This document shows, in pieces, positions 32,193 through 44,112 of a stretch of 64,000 nt of DNA. The notes under the pieces are model-generated. The model ran no database searches and was not told the DNA's origin. It worked only from the letters and a program-made list of their open reading frames with translations. This DNA is from Ischnura elegans (Eukaryota > Arthropoda > Insecta > Odonata > Coenagrionidae): assembly GCF_921293095.1 (NCBI RefSeq), contig NC_060251.1, positions 94,040,566 through 94,104,565 on the forward strand, in the 5' to 3' direction. Position 1 is the stretch's first letter; every line of letters begins with the position of its first letter. The position numbers and the translations under genes are program-made.

Positions 32193-32583
32193 CTACATCT
32201 ACATAATACCCTGCGAGCCACCTCTAGGGTGTTTGGCAGGGGGTGATCAATCACCAGCATGCAGCATGCATTTGGACTCCCACATGCACACCACACCGTC
32301 CAAAAAACGTCCCGTATACTTACAAACTATACTACTATATGCTGTTAGAAATAATAATTGAATTAAGAATCATGCATTAATTTTTACACAAGTTAGTATG
32401 CTACACTACAAGTCATCTAATCTATTTACAAGTTCTATCGCTGCCTTTATAATCTCTAATTGATCGTGGAAAAAAAGACTTTCTGAATCTGTCTGTTCTA
32501 CAATCTATCTCTCTTATTTTATTTACATGATTTGATCTTCCGTAATATGTTGGCGTCCGTAAGATATGGCTAGCTTCATTAGA
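32193..32583 (-). mobile_element. Family A LINE, 5'-truncated 3' end
   Basis: Minus strand ORF ends SHILRTPTYYGRSNHVNKIR then EIDCRTDRFRKSFFPRSIRD, followed by the 3' UTR and tail (tail at 32193). Truncated within the block corresponding to DEVNHILR. The remaining upstream ORF is flank. Confidence 0.85.
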
Positions 32584-33050
32584 TCTATGCGAGTGACTTA
32601 ACTCTGCACGTTTAACGTATAGGCTTCCCACGAGAAATTTCAGCATCACCGGAAATTCATGCCTTTTTTTGTTGAGCATCTTATGGAGCTGAGGAATAAA
32701 GCGAGGGGTTCACCAAAAAATAAATTTTCATGTGAAATTCGTCGAAAAAAAAGAGGGAGTACTTTTCATGGAGTGACTGTGGGTGTGTGGTTGGGGGGCA
32801 TGCGGGTTACGTCTCATCCAAAATGGCGTGTTGTGAGAAAGTCGCCATGACAACGCGTGTTTACGCGATCCTTTACCCCAATTTTCATGGGTGCCAGTGG
32901 TACATGACTCCACATGTTGGTCCCGATATGTGCACTCAACATGCCTTGGTGTAGCTTCAGAGTAAAAACATAAACAAGAAAGATTTTCGGCATCTGCAAA
33001 AGCTCTTTACTTGACACCAAGAATGAAAAGGCACAATCCTCTGGTCACGT
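32584..33050. other. No recognisable feature
   Basis: Spacer between two LINE copies. Short ORFs only. Confidence 0.35.
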
Positions 33051-33053
33051 GAT

Positions 33054-33541
33054 CCATCTACATATACATAATCTCTAGGGTGTTTGACAGGGAGTGATCA
33101 ATCACCAGCATGCATCATGCAATTGGACTCCCACATGCACACTACACGGTACAAAAAACGTCATGTATACTAACAAATTATGCTACCATATGCTGTTAGA
33201 AATAATAATAAAATTAGGAAACATGCATTAAGTTTTTCATAGGTTAGTAGGCTACACTACAAGCCATCTAATCTATTTATGAGTTCTAATGCTGCCCTTA
33301 TAATCTCTTCTTTATCGTGGAAAAAAAAGACATTCTGAATCTCTATGTTCTACAATCTATCTCTCTTATTTTATTTATATGATCTGATATTCCGTAGTAT
33401 GTTGGCGTCCGTAAGATATGGTTAACTTCGTTAGAAAAGACATTTCTCTTGAATTTATCTGAAAGTTTTATTCTAACTTTCAATCTACGGTCTGACGGAG
33501 TCCTACTTCATGAGGATTTGATACGCTTGCAGCATACTCCT
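33054..33541 (-). mobile_element. Family A LINE, 5'-truncated and internally deleted
   Basis: Tail at 33054 (CATCTACATATACATAATCT, shortened), 3' UTR, then the C-terminal coding end in reverse up to the block for SLSDRR near 33500. A jump then leads to the earlier block for WDPHEKG (TTCATGAGG near 33510). Confidence 0.75.
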
Positions 33542-33544
33542 TAA

Positions 33545-34390
33545 GGCTTAATGGTTTCCGGCGCCCCGTTGAGTGATACAAATCATTTTCTGCTTCTCTT
33601 AAAATGCACTTTATGTCCATCGGAAAAGCAGCGGAAACGGTGACTTGGTAGTTCCCTTTTTAGACCGTCCACGTTCCATATGGCCTTGCAGAATCTGCAA
33701 AAATCCGAGACGCCGTCCAAGGCAGATTTTTTTGCACATCTTATCCGAAGCGTGCTTCACGGAGCCTATGCACGCAAAATCTACCCATAAAATCCGAATT
33801 GGAATGAGAATGAAAAATTGGAATTTTTTTTACAGATGCGTAGATAAAAGTATGGGCTAAAATTACTTGTAAATTCATAGAAGACTTTTTCTCGGATGAC
33901 GTGAAGCTTATCCATAGTGCGACGGTAAATGTGTTGAATACGTGATCAGAAGTATATGAAGGAAATAGACAGCAAATTAGCGAGATTTAAAATGTCATTA
34001 TCTCCTCATGCTATATCAGCATATCAACGGTACCTCGATTAATAAAATTTAATTACATTTTTAATCTCTCCGTTGTACAGTGCATTTTTATTGAGACGCA
34101 CACCAAGAGAAGTTGGTTTGTAGAGTCGTAAAGAAAAACCGTGCCTTATGATATTATGAGTGGCAATTGCCTTCGCTTAGCTTCGAGGTTAGTCTGTTGG
34201 AGGATATCGATCGATACGTCCACTTGCCCGCATCAGTGGACTCGAACATGATAGCTTATTAAACCAAGTTCACTGACCCTACGATCGGGTAGAAAGAAGT
34301 GAGTCCCCTAAAAATGACCACTCTTTGTTCGATGCATGCATTTTCAGTGACAAGTCTTTTCATTTTCCAGTTAAAATTGATGTTTATTGT
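33545..34390. other. No recognisable feature
   Basis: Short motif-free ORFs and A+T-rich spacer. Confidence 0.35.
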
Positions 34391-34391
34391 A

Positions 34392-34485
34392 CATCTGCAT
34401 CTACATAATACCCTGTGAGCCACTCTAGGGTGTTTGGCAGGGGGTGATCAATCACCAGCATGCAGCATGCATTTGGACTCCAAAT
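34392..34485 (-). mobile_element. Family A LINE tail, short copy
   Basis: ATCTACATAATACCCTGTGA, CTAGGGTGTTTGGCAGGGGG and GTGATCAATCACCAGCATGC in order, then flank after GGACTCC. Confidence 0.85.
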
Positions 34486-35106
34486 TGTAGCTGAGCGATA
34501 TATGCTTTAAGGTTCCAAACCGTCTGCACGAATGTTTACGCGTTATTTTTATTATCATATACCGGCATATTATTATTAGTGATGTGATGTAACGAAGTGA
34601 AAGTAATCGAATAACTGTCAACGATTTCTGGCAAATTTTACTTGTTATAGATACATTAAAACAAGTAATTTTTACTCGTATTAAACTCCAAAGCTCGTGC
34701 GAGTTATCGCTATATTTAATTAATATTTTCATTTCAGAAATCGAAAGTGTAAATTTTAATTCAACGCGCGCTGATCGGAAGAATCCAGTTTACATCATGC
34801 AGAGGTGTGAATTTTGGCAGACAATATCTTTTAATGTCTAAAGTGCTTGTATCAAACATTTTATTTTATCCGACGACATTAAATTATAATTTAAATTCTG
34901 ATTGGCATGTAAGTACTCGCTGTTTGAGAAAGCATTTACAGCGATTGCATCAAGTACAGAAGCAAAATTAAAAGTAACTGTAATCCTTCTCATTAGGTTT
35001 ACTAAGATAAATATTTGATTGTAATTAATTAAAAAAATTGAAATTATAATTGTAATTGAGCCCGAATTCCTATTTTTCATACTTTTCCCATCAACATTTA
35101 TTTGAT

Positions 35107-35205
35107 AACCATGTGATGCGCATTTGGGGTACTTATTGCATCATGTATTTTGGTTGGTGGTCACCTTCTGCCAAATAGCATAGAGGTAGATAGCTAGGTG
35201 CGGTG
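35107..35205 (+). mobile_element. Family A LINE tail, degenerate copy
   Basis: GTGATGCGCATTTGGGG, CATGTATTTTGGTTGGTGGT and CTGCCAAATAGCATAGAGGT follow the tail order with many changes. An old insertion. Confidence 0.5.
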
Positions 35206-35551
35206 TGGAAAGATAAAGATATCAATTAATTCATCAAAAGTGATAAAATCCTGTACATTATAAGGGCTACTATAAATTTTAATCACAATCGATGAGAACA
35301 TATCGAAGATTCAGCGCGAGTGAAAAAGGTATCCTCTATTTCTTTCCTCGCGCTGCCATAAAACTGGTGAAAGAAAAGCGTAGACTTCATGCAGGCCAAA
35401 AATACCGTTTCTGAGTCACCTCTGGTTCCTTGGAGGGAATGAGATAATAGGGAGATGAAACTCAGTAAATTTTCAACTTGTTTATTTACCGTCACCGAGG
35501 CGTTTCCCCGGAGATTTCAACGCCTCTATTTACTGCGAATCTGTTGAGTTC

Positions 35552-35662
35552 GCCTACGTCTATAATACCCTGCGAGCTATCTCTAAGGTGTATGGAAGGG
35601 GTGATCAATCACCAGCATACAAGAGGATCTCATCATGCACACCACACGGCCATATAAATATA
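35552..35662 (-). mobile_element. Family A-type LINE tail, short copy
   Basis: TATAATACCCTGCGAGCTAT, GGGGTGATCAATCACCAGCA and CATGCACACCACACGGCC in order. Confidence 0.75.
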
Positions 35663-35692
35663 ACCTATAATAACAAAGAAATAAGTGCACAT

Positions 35693-36010
35693 TCATCTAC
35701 ATCTACACAATACCCTGCGTGCCACCTCTAGGGTGTTTGGCAGGGGGTGATCAATCACCAGCATGCTGCATGCAATAGGATTATCACATGCACACCACCT
35801 ATCCAAAAAACGTCACACATACTAACAAATTATACTACCACATTCATTCAAGGGCAAACTATTATACGGTTAGTTATTCCTAAAGTAAATCCATGCAAAA
35901 AAATTTCAATCTTAACTCCTTCAGCTATTGGAAACGCCGCTCTTTTTATCGTAACAATTCATCACGAATCCATAAATGCGCTGTACTCTATTCAGCGGAA
36001 ATGTAATGAA
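35693..36010 (-). mobile_element. Family C LINE 3' end with internal deletion
   Basis: Shared tail at 35693-35850, then family C UTR (GGTTAGTTATTCCTAAAGTA), then a jump to GCTATTGGAAACGCCGCTCT, which corresponds to coding sequence near 39420 in the fuller family C copy. The C-terminal coding block between them is missing. Confidence 0.65.
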
Positions 36011-36689
36011 TTACAATTTATCAGTGTGATATTACAACACAAAAACTAATTTTTATCAGAGACGGAGTGTTCCAATCTGAGAACTTTATTTAGTTCAAAC
36101 TGTACAATTAAATTGTTTTCGAAAATGCCCGAAGATTTTATCCTCAGACATGAGAAAGACGAAATATTGAGTAAAATTTATGTATTCCATGGCAAATGAA
36201 GAGCAGATAGATGTAGCTATTTTTTTACGAAATTATGGCATGGTATTCTTCCAGCTCACGTAATAAAAACACATATTAGGCTTTTTCGGAAATGGCCTCA
36301 GTTCTTTTATGTTATTGATACTTACAGCTAGAATCGATGAAAATGCAATGGCACTGGTCATATTCGGAAAACACACTAATGATGATTTTCAACGGGGAAA
36401 AATGGACTATTTTCTTCGAGAGCTAGATTTGATCTCGAAAATATTTGCTGTGACTTAAAATCTAGATTTTCTATTATTGCCACGGCCATTTTGTTGCTCG
36501 GAGATGTTTTGCTTCTTCGTACTTGATTTCCTGGTTAATCATTACCAAATAATTTTCCTATTCGTTTCCATAAATGCTAAGGAAAGAATTAATTCAGGTA
36601 CACTACTATGGGATCCATACATCAGTTGGGGATAGATAACCAACCCCTGCTAAACGCCCTAGATATTATGTCGAATAAGGTTATGGTTC
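36011..36689. other. No recognisable feature
   Basis: A+T-rich spacer with no supported gene. Confidence 0.35.
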
Positions 36690-36846
36690 ATAAATATGCA
36701 TGCATATTTTGCTAGTATGCGTAATATTTCTATGACCGTGCGGTGTGCATGTGGCGGTCCTCTTGCATACTGCATGTTGGTGATTGGTCACCCCCTGCCA
36801 AACACCCTAGAGGTGGCTTGCAGAGTATTATTTAGATGTAGATGTA
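36690..36846 (+). mobile_element. Family A-type LINE tail, ~155-bp copy
   Basis: Starts at GCATATTTTGCTAGTATGCG and ends TATTATTTAGATGTAGATGT. The start point is nearly the same as in the 26220 and 37290 copies. Confidence 0.82.
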
Positions 36847-37200
36847 TGGTGAAGCGTCTCGCGGGGAATTATATAGACGTAGACTACAGCCCTTTCAACA
36901 ATGTGCTATCCATCGTTCTCTTCCCCAGCAAGATCCTTTCCACCGTCTCCAGTTCAACTCTACCTTGAGGCAGCCTCGTCCCGACACGCGTCGGAAGTCT
37001 GCTCGGTATCCAGTTACGCAATCGCGTCTTCGGAAGCATTCCGAGTACTTCCACTCTCCCGAATGGGCTGCGTGGGGCGAAAACATTGCTTACTTTGTGC
37101 GGCCAACACGAATGACGCGAAAAAAAACGTAGGCGTAGCTTTTATATTCCTCCTTCCAAAGGTTAAGTGCCAGGGCCGCTCTTTTGGACCGTAAGCAATC
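36847..37200. other. CpG-rich segment, three overlapping ORFs, no domain recognised
   Basis: Higher GC and CpG content than neighbours, with ORFs in three frames (60-97 aa). None has a recognisable motif or splice context. It could be a host exon or a degenerate repeat. Confidence 0.2.
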
Positions 37201-37289
37201 CACAATTTCATTCATATCGACTCATCTTACTCTATACACTTACAACAGTCAAGCAGGGATCGAGCAGCATCTGCATATACTCTGACGCC

Positions 37290-37438
37290 AACGTATGGTA
37301 GCATAATTTGTTAGTGTGCGTGACGTTTTTTGGACCGTGTGGTGTGCATGTGGGAATCCAGTTGCATGCTGCATGCTGGTTATTGTTCACCCTCTGCCAA
37401 ACACCCTAGGGATGGCTCACAGGGTATTTTGTAGATGT
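37290..37438 (+). mobile_element. Family A LINE tail, ~150-bp copy
   Basis: ATGGTAGCATAATTTGTTAG, ACGTTTTTTGGACCGTGTGG, the GCATGCTGCATGC block, and a final GTAGATGTA. 5' truncation is again close to 150 bp. Confidence 0.85.
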
Positions 37439-37693
37439 ATTTTTTGAACCCGAGCCCACTGAGTGTGATGCCAACCTTCTAGCCGCCATACCAACCCGAT
37501 CCCCGTCTAGAAATTTGATTTTCATCGTGGATGGACATTTATGAGGAACGTGTTAATTTAAAGTTTCAAGAAATATTCATATTCGTGAAAACATTATTGA
37601 AAACATTATTTCAAGTTAAAAGTTCATGACCCCTAATACGAGGAGAATACTTTTCGCCTGGTGTTTAAGACATTTTGAAAAATCCTAATCATT

Positions 37694-38110
37694 CATCTAC
37701 ATCTACTTAATACCCTGCGAGCCACCTCTAGGGTGTTTGGCAGGGGGTGATCAATCACCAGCATGCAGCATGCATTTGGACTCCCACATGCACACCACAC
37801 CGTCCAAAAAACGTCCCGTATAATAACAAACTATACTACTATATGCTGTTAGAAATAGAATATAGAATAGAAATTCAGAAACATGCATTAAGTTTTACAT
37901 AGGTTAGTAGCCTACACTACAAGTCATGCAATTTATTTACGAGTTCTATTGCTGCCGTTATAATCTCTTATTGATCGTGGAAAAAATGACATTCGGAAAC
38001 TGTCTGTTCTGCAATCTATCTCTCTTATTTTATTTATATGATCATTATGGTAGAAGCGGTCACGTGGATAATATTTTGAAAAATAGACTGCAGAACCGAA
38101 TAATTTAAGA
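37694..38110 (-). mobile_element. Family A LINE, 5'-truncated 3' end
   Basis: Tail at 37694, UTR with the same run (AGAATAGAAATTCAGAAACA) as the two long copies, and a coding end reading HINKIREIDCRTDSFRMSFF. Past about 38055 the sequence diverges, though TGCAGAACCGAATAATTTAA suggests further degraded LINE sequence. Confidence 0.82.
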
Positions 38111-38439
38111 TGTCGTTTTACCGCGTACAATATGGAACCGTAATACTTCTGATAGTTTATCTCTAGGATAGCTTTACTCGGACCAAGTAAAATAGGCTCT
38201 ACATATATAGTTAATAACTTAATGCAATTGTCAATACTAGCTACTTGGATTTCTTGGTATGTTTTAACTCATGCATACATCACTTACCATGCTTACTTTT
38301 CGTTTTTTCTATTGCTAAGTAATAGTTTCATTTGTTCGTGTCCTTCGCTTTCTCCTAGTTTCTGGTCTAGCTGCGTGTCGCTGTCCTAAGCGCTTTTCCT
38401 GTGTCTGGCGAGCGGGCGAGTTTCCGATTGAGGCTAGGA

Positions 38440-38522
38440 TGACTAATGCATGCCTGGTGTGTATTCACCTCGTACCACACACCGCGGTGGTAGTTTGCAC
38501 GGTACCTCGCAGATGTAGATAT
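38440..38522 (+). mobile_element. Family A-like tail, very degenerate
   Basis: GCATGCCTGGTGTG, CACCGCGGTGGTAGTTTGCA and GCAGATGTAGAT follow the order of the tail end with heavy divergence. Weak call. Confidence 0.3.
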
Positions 38523-38919
38523 CTCTCTGGGGCCCTAATGTTTTCATAAAAAATCCATTTGGGAATCTGAGGTCAATGGCGTCACGTCACCTCCTTCCGA
38601 CTATATAGCGTTCGCAGATGGGCTGAGCAGCTCTCTCTTGATTATGACAAGTGTTGACGGCTCCGGATTCGAGCCAACGACCTCTCCTTTCCCGCTCCAG
38701 TGCATGGGCAAGAAGTAGATGGGATGTGACAGCGGCCAACCGCATAGCCCCGGTAATGTATCATACTTAGCTTGTATTGGCATCAAGACACAAAAGACAC
38801 GGGATGGATTACGAACAAAAATGAGCTAGGAAATTTTTTTTTGCGTAGTATCAAAAGCGCCTCCAATTTGTTAGGCGATTCAGAGCATAGGAAATATTTA
38901 CAGGAGCGTAGAGCTAAGT

Positions 38920-39430
38920 ATCTACATCTACATAATACCCCGCCAGCCTCCTCTAGGGTGTTTGGCAGGGGGTGACAAATCACCAACATGCAGCATGCAA
39001 GAGGACTGCCACATGCACACCACGGTCATAGAAATATCACGCACACTAGAAAAATATACATGCTTATTCATTAAAAAATTGCTAATGGTTAGTAATTCCT
39101 AGAGCAAATACATGCAAGGTTAGAACTATGAAAAAACATGCAATGAGTGATCCTAGCGAGCGTTGCCATTAATCCTTTCAATTGAGACAACATTGCTATC
39201 CTTAATAGTACGAGGGAAAAATGACATTTTAAATCTCTCTGTTTTGCAGTCTATTTCTTTTATTTTTTTCTCATGATCGCGTCTACTATTGTACGATGGT
39301 AAACGAAGGATATGATTCACGTCGTCTGAGAAAAACTCTTTTCCGAATTGACTAATAAAATGTAGCTCATACTTTGCTTTACGCCCCATCAAAAATTCCC
39401 ATCCTGACTCGCCTAAAATATTGGAAGCGC
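38920..39430 (-). mobile_element. Family C LINE 3' end, best copy
   Basis: Shared tail at 38920-39040, own UTR, then a minus-strand ORF (39153-39476) with SNILGESGWEFL, DDVNHILRLPSYNSRRDHEK, IKEIDCKTERFKMSFFPRTI and a stop. It differs from family A (SDHINKIREIDCRTDRFRMS) but is clearly homologous. 5'-truncated before the RT core. Confidence 0.8.
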
Positions 39431-39439
39431 TGCACCTTA

Positions 39440-40128
39440 TTACACGCGGTTTTTCGACTTGCATCGTCTGTTTCATCGATAGAATCCTGTAAATGATTTT
39501 AAAACCACTTCAAAGTTTGCATATTTGCTTGTCTCTAATGACCATACAGTATTATATAGTCAGATACTTGAAATTTCGTTCCAATGTGCTGCAATTAATA
39601 AACTTAAGAATCCATACGAAACATTGTTTTAAATTTTCTCAAGAGATGGCGTTAGTTGTATTTTTTGGCATAAATGGTCTTTAATAGCTCTCATTTAGTC
39701 GATTACGTGGTTCACCTCTGAAAAGTATAAAATAAAAATGAAATAAATAAAATAAGATAATAAACACGCATGAAACGCTTATTTTTTACTTGGAGGTGAA
39801 TTTTATACTTTTTTTGGAAAAAGCGTGCTTTTTAAAGTGTTCTTGTGTCATATTTATTATCATATCGACTCAACACAAATCTGTCCGCCCTGCGCTGATG
39901 TGTGGAGTAATCTCTCACGTCCCTCGCTTCTGTTGCCTTCCGTTGCCACACGCCTTGCGGAAGTTTATACGGCTCGTCATTCAACCTCGGCCAAGAGATG
40001 GCACCATCGAACGCATCATTCCCTCTTTTTTTCATATCTTTCAACCCTTCAAACCCTCCCTCCCCAGTCCCCCGACCCTTATAAAACCACATCCTAACTC
40101 CCCCTGCCTCTGGGATGCACTGATGTAG
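39440..40128. other. No supported gene
   Basis: Contains a 112-aa ORF (39790-40128) that runs into the LINE frame and ends at TAG 40126-40128. It has no LINE-like residues, so the LINE appears to begin at about 40129. Confidence 0.35.
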
Positions 40129-42642
40129 AGTTTAAGAAATAAGATTCCCGAATTCCACCATTTAATTCATAGTACGAAGTGTAACGTCATTTTTGGAACA
40201 GAAAGTTGGCTAACAGATGATGATTCAGACAATGAGATCTTCCCAAAATCGTTCACTGTTTATCGGAAAGATAGAATTAATCGAGTTGGGGGCGGAGTTT
40301 TTATAGCTGTAAAGAATTCAATCGTCAGCCAAGCGATAACCGTAACTGAGACCAGCGTTGAATCTGTGTGGTGTTTAATTAAATGTCCAAAATTCAAAAC
40401 TATTTTATTATGTTCGTATTACAGACCACCTAACTCAGATATAACGTCAATGTTGGATTTTCAAAATCAAATAAACAGCGTAGCATCCAAGTATCCTGAA
40501 AGAAACTTGATTGTGGGTGGAGATTTCAACGTACCTTCTATAGATTGGGAGACTTATAGCTTCATTCCTGGTGGGAGGGATAAAGTGATCTGCGAGGCTT
40601 TATTACACACCTTCACATCTAATTCATTGTTTCAAATAGCATCCGCACCGAACAGAGGAGAAAATATTCTTGATTTATTAGCGACAAATATACCACATCA
40701 GGTAATAAACGTTGGCACTGTCGAAGGAATAAGTGACCATAGGGTAGTAACTGCAAAGTTTTCTCTAAATACCGCTGTAAACTTTAAAAAAGAGCGTAAA
40801 GTTTTCATTTTTAAAAGAGCTAATTTTGATGGGTTTAAGAGTCATATGAAAAATGCTTTCCCCGAGTTTCAAGAATCAGTATTAAAGTTAAATGTAGAGA
40901 ATACTTGGAAAGCTTTTCTTTCGCTCGTAACTTCGGGAATAAATAGCTACATCCCTAGTAAAATAGTAAAAGAAGGCAGCGAACCGAGATGGTACGACGC
41001 AGAAGTGAGAAAATCATTGAGGCGACAGAGAGCGTGTCATGCTAAAATGAAAAAAGTCAGCACGGATTTATCCGCTAATGAACGCGAGCTAATAATTAAA
41101 AAATATAGGATGACTAAAGCCGCCACGAAGGAAGCGTTCAGGAATGCGTTCACGAATTTTAAAAGAAAAACACTAGTAGAGCAGTTACAGGATAACCCAA
41201 AAGCATTTTGGTCATATGTTAGGGAAGTTCAAGGTAAACGATCTACCGTATGTTCGCTGAGAAACGACAATGGAGATGTGTTGACAAGCAGTTACGATAA
41301 AGCCAATTTATTAAATTCCTACTTTAAGAGCGTGTTCACGGAGCCTTCCGAAAACTCACCCGGGACCGATGACAATCCCTGTCTACATAAGATGCCAGCT
41401 ATTGACATTAGTACGCTCGGAATAGAAAATATATTGAAATCGCTTAGTCCAAATAAATCACCTGGTCCAGACGAAATCCCTTCTCGTGTATATAAAGAAC
41501 TAGCCTCAGAACTTGCCCCCTACTTGCAGTTAATATTCAGTAAATCCATCAAGCAACACGAAGTACCTAATGACTGGAAAATCGCTAATGTAACGCCTAT
41601 ATTTAAAAGTGGAGACAAGGAACAGCCATCTAATTACAGGCCGATATCTTTAACGTCCATCTCTTGCAAAGTCATTGAACACATCGTAGTCAGCTCGGTA
41701 ATGAAACACCTAGACGCGCAAAACTTATTAATGGGAAATCAACATGGATTCAGGAAAAGCAGATCGTGCGAAACTCAGTTAGCGCTTTTCGCCCACGATA
41801 TTTTAGTCTCCGGGGAAGACAACATTCCAGTAGACGCGATTTTTCTTGATTTCAAAAAGGTATTTGATAAAGTACCCCACGGAAAGTTAATATTAAAACT
41901 GAAATCTTATGGTATAGACGAAGATGTCATTTCCTGGATTAGAGAATTTTTGAGCGACCGCGTCCAAAGGGTAGTATTAGACGGTGCAGTCTCCAATGAG
42001 GTTAGAGTGACTTCTGGCGTTCCTCAGGGTAGTGTCATTGGCCCACTCCTATTCCTTCTTTATATAAACGACATTGGCGAAGTAGTGCAGAGTAAGTTAC
42101 GATTATTTGCAGACGACGCTGTAGTTTACAGAGAAATTCGTTCCAGCAAAGATATAGATGAACTAACGAATGACCTTGCTGCTATCCAAGCTTGGTGCGA
42201 TGCTTGGCAGTTAGAATTAAATTTGGAAAAATGCGTCGTAATGAATTTCTGGAAGAAGAATAACTCCCTACAGCGTAACTATGTCATTCGGGGCGCGCAG
42301 TTAAAGGCAGTTGAATCTGTGAAATATCTAGGGGTTAGACTCAATAATGATCTATCGTGGAATAAACATATTCGAGAAATAACCGGTCAAGCTAATCGTA
42401 AAATGGGTTTTGTTAAAAGAATATTAGGAAAGTGCGACGACAAAGTGAGAGAAATTAGCTACTTTTCCCTCGTTAGACCACATTTGGAATACGCTGCCAG
42501 TGTTTGGGACCCTCATGAAAAAGGCTTAATAACAGAGTTAGAACGCGTGCAAAGAAGAGCTGCCAGGTATGTGAAAGGTCGTTACGATAGTCTTGTTAGT
42601 GTAACTGACCTCTTACATAAACTCGGATGGGAATCTCTGTAG
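40129..42642 (+). pseudogene. LINE ORF2: APE endonuclease + reverse transcriptase, 3' frameshifted
   Basis: ORF2 nicks target DNA and copies LINE RNA into it. The open frame runs from 40129 (no obvious start codon remains) to TAG 42640-42642. Endonuclease: FGTESWLTDDD, GGGVFIAVKN, YYRPPNSD, VGGDFNVPSIDW, EGISDHRVV. RT blocks follow: SPNKSPGPDEIP, NYRPISLTSI, QHGFRKSRSCETQLA, FLDFKKVFDKVPH, SGVPQGSVIGPLLFLLYIND, and catalytic FADD near 42106-42117. Then comes the thumb/C-terminal part with LGVRLNNDLSWNKHI. An 8-bp loss (CGGACCGT, between two GT pairs at 42639-42642) creates the stop. The remaining C-terminus reads on at 42644-42853 to FFPRSIRDYNG. The conserved Ala of the RT A block is Val here. 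Confidence 0.92.
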
Positions 42643-42643
42643 A

Positions 42644-42853
42644 TTGAAAAATAGACTAAACCTTTTAGATAAATTCAAGAGCAGTGTCTTTTCTGACGAA
42701 GTTAACCATATCTTGCGGACGCCAACGTACTACGGAAGATCAGATCATATAAATAAAATAAGAGAGATAGATTGCAGAACAGACAGATTCCGAATGTCAT
42801 TTTTTCCACGATCAATAAGAGATTATAACGGCAGCAATAGAACGCGTAAATAG
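42644..42853 (+). pseudogene. LINE ORF2 C-terminal end, out of frame
   Basis: Continuation of the ORF above after the 8-bp deletion: NRLNLLDKFKSSVFSDEVNH, TPTYYGRSDHINKIREIDCR, then TDRFRMSFFPRSIRDYNG and stop. In intact copies this is joined to LGWESLSDRRLK. Its function in the family is not known to me. It is the most strongly repeated coding block in the window. Confidence 0.9.
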
Positions 42854-43107
42854 ATTGCATGACTTGTAGTGTAGCCTACTAACCTATGTAAAACTTACTG
42901 CATGTTTCTGAATTTCTATTCTATATTCTATTTCTAACAGCATATAGTAGTATAGTTTGTTATTATACGGGACGTTTCTTGGACGGTGTGGTGTGCATGT
43001 GGGAGTCCAAATGCATGCTGCATGCTGGTGATTGATCACCCCCTGCCAAACACCCTAGAGGTGGCTCGCAGGGTAATTTGTAGATGTAGATGTAGATGTA
43101 GATGTAG

Positions 43108-43975
43108 TTGATGCCTCCCCAGAGCTGTAAGTCCAACATCGGCCGTGAAGCTAGTTCCGTTCACCTCACTTACGCCCAGTAGGGTAGTTTCCTTCACCAA
43201 AGAAAACGGAATGCATTGATTGCTATTCGTTACCTACCATTAGGGTTTTCGTAATATACAAATTATTTGGTTTTAGAAATCCCAGTTTAGACGAATGGCA
43301 ATGGTCAATTTTAACTGCATTTGAAAAAGGCCAAATTGGCGCCCATGCGATGCCACTCCACGTGACGTCACAGGGACCTAGTTTCTATACGAGTAGATAG
43401 GAGTTTTACATCGTCTGAGACTTCAGGGAAACATCTCTTAATAATCACCCATTAAAACTGCCTATGGTCGGAAAGTTTCCTTCGTTTGATAAGGCATTAA
43501 TAATCCTTATTTAAGCCAAGCGCTACCTGCTAGCAGGGTACTCTGCTACCTGCTAGCAGCCTGCGCCGTATCAGCGCTCAAGCTTCAGCTCAAGGTCACC
43601 TCACAAGGCGACAGCTGGAACCAGGAATACGTCACACGGACTTTTCCCATCATTCATACTTAGCCATCGCGTTTTCGCGCGCTTGAAAATTTTCACTTTT
43701 CGCTTGATCGCGAAAAATAGATGTTGTCATTCAAAAATCTAAGAGCGTGAAATGCGTACTCCAGGAGTCATAATATTTCGATTTAGGCCATAAAAAATAA
43801 TAGGAAACCACCCTATTTATAGGAATAATTAGCAGTTAACATGAAAACCGCCGCCAGCTCGATTAATTCTATCCTTATGATAAACGGTGAACGATTTTGG
43901 GAAGACTTCACTCTCTGTATCATTTTCTGTCAGCCTAATTTATGTTACTATAATGACATTACGCTTCGTGCTGTG
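43108..43975. other. No supported gene; local repeat at 43,525-43,560
   Basis: TACCTGCTAGCAG occurs twice within 36 bp. CACGTGACGTCACAGGG near 43359 resembles the subterminal block of the 14.8-kb DNA element. No element ends were defined. Confidence 0.35.
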
Positions 43976-43977
43976 AA

Positions 43978-44112
43978 TTACATCGACATATATGTGATAC
44001 CCCGCGAGTCAATTTTAGCGTGTTCAGCGGGGGGTGATCAAACACCAGCATGCAATATGATTCCCACATGCACACCACACGGTCCAAAAAACGTTACAAA
44101 TGGTAGCAAATT
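43978..44112 (-). mobile_element. Family A LINE tail, short copy
   Basis: GATACCCCGCGAGTCAATTT, GGGGGTGATCAAACACCAGC and CACACGGTCCAAAAAACGTT in order. It abuts the tail of the long minus-strand LINE at 44113. Confidence 0.75.

Larger units (their letters stand above)
40129..43107 (+). mobile_element. Family A LINE, near full-length ORF2 copy
   Basis: The copy runs from inside the endonuclease N-terminus (SLRNKIPEF) to a (GATGTA)n tail at 43080-43107, about 2.98 kb. Order: endonuclease, RT, C-terminal region, 3' UTR, stem-loop-rich tail. The first endonuclease residues and ORF1 are missing, so it is slightly 5'-truncated. Compared with the opposite-strand copy at 44113-46352 it differs at about a dozen residues, so both are young. 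The clade is probably CR1/L2-like, from the FLDFKKAFD RT style and short-repeat tail. Confidence 0.93.

Noticed and set aside
36842-37194. Three overlapping ORFs of 90-97 aa
   Set aside because: Frames compete with each other and none has a motif. Kept only as an unexplained CpG-rich segment.
38650-38740. Minus-strand B-box-like GGCTCGAATCC as a SINE
   Set aside because: Only a partial B-box and no A box or repeated body elsewhere in the window.
33054-39430. Regular spacing of similar ~100-bp repeats as a CRISPR array
   Set aside because: Repeats are in both orientations, of variable length and spacing, and are LINE 3' tails. The DNA is eukaryotic.
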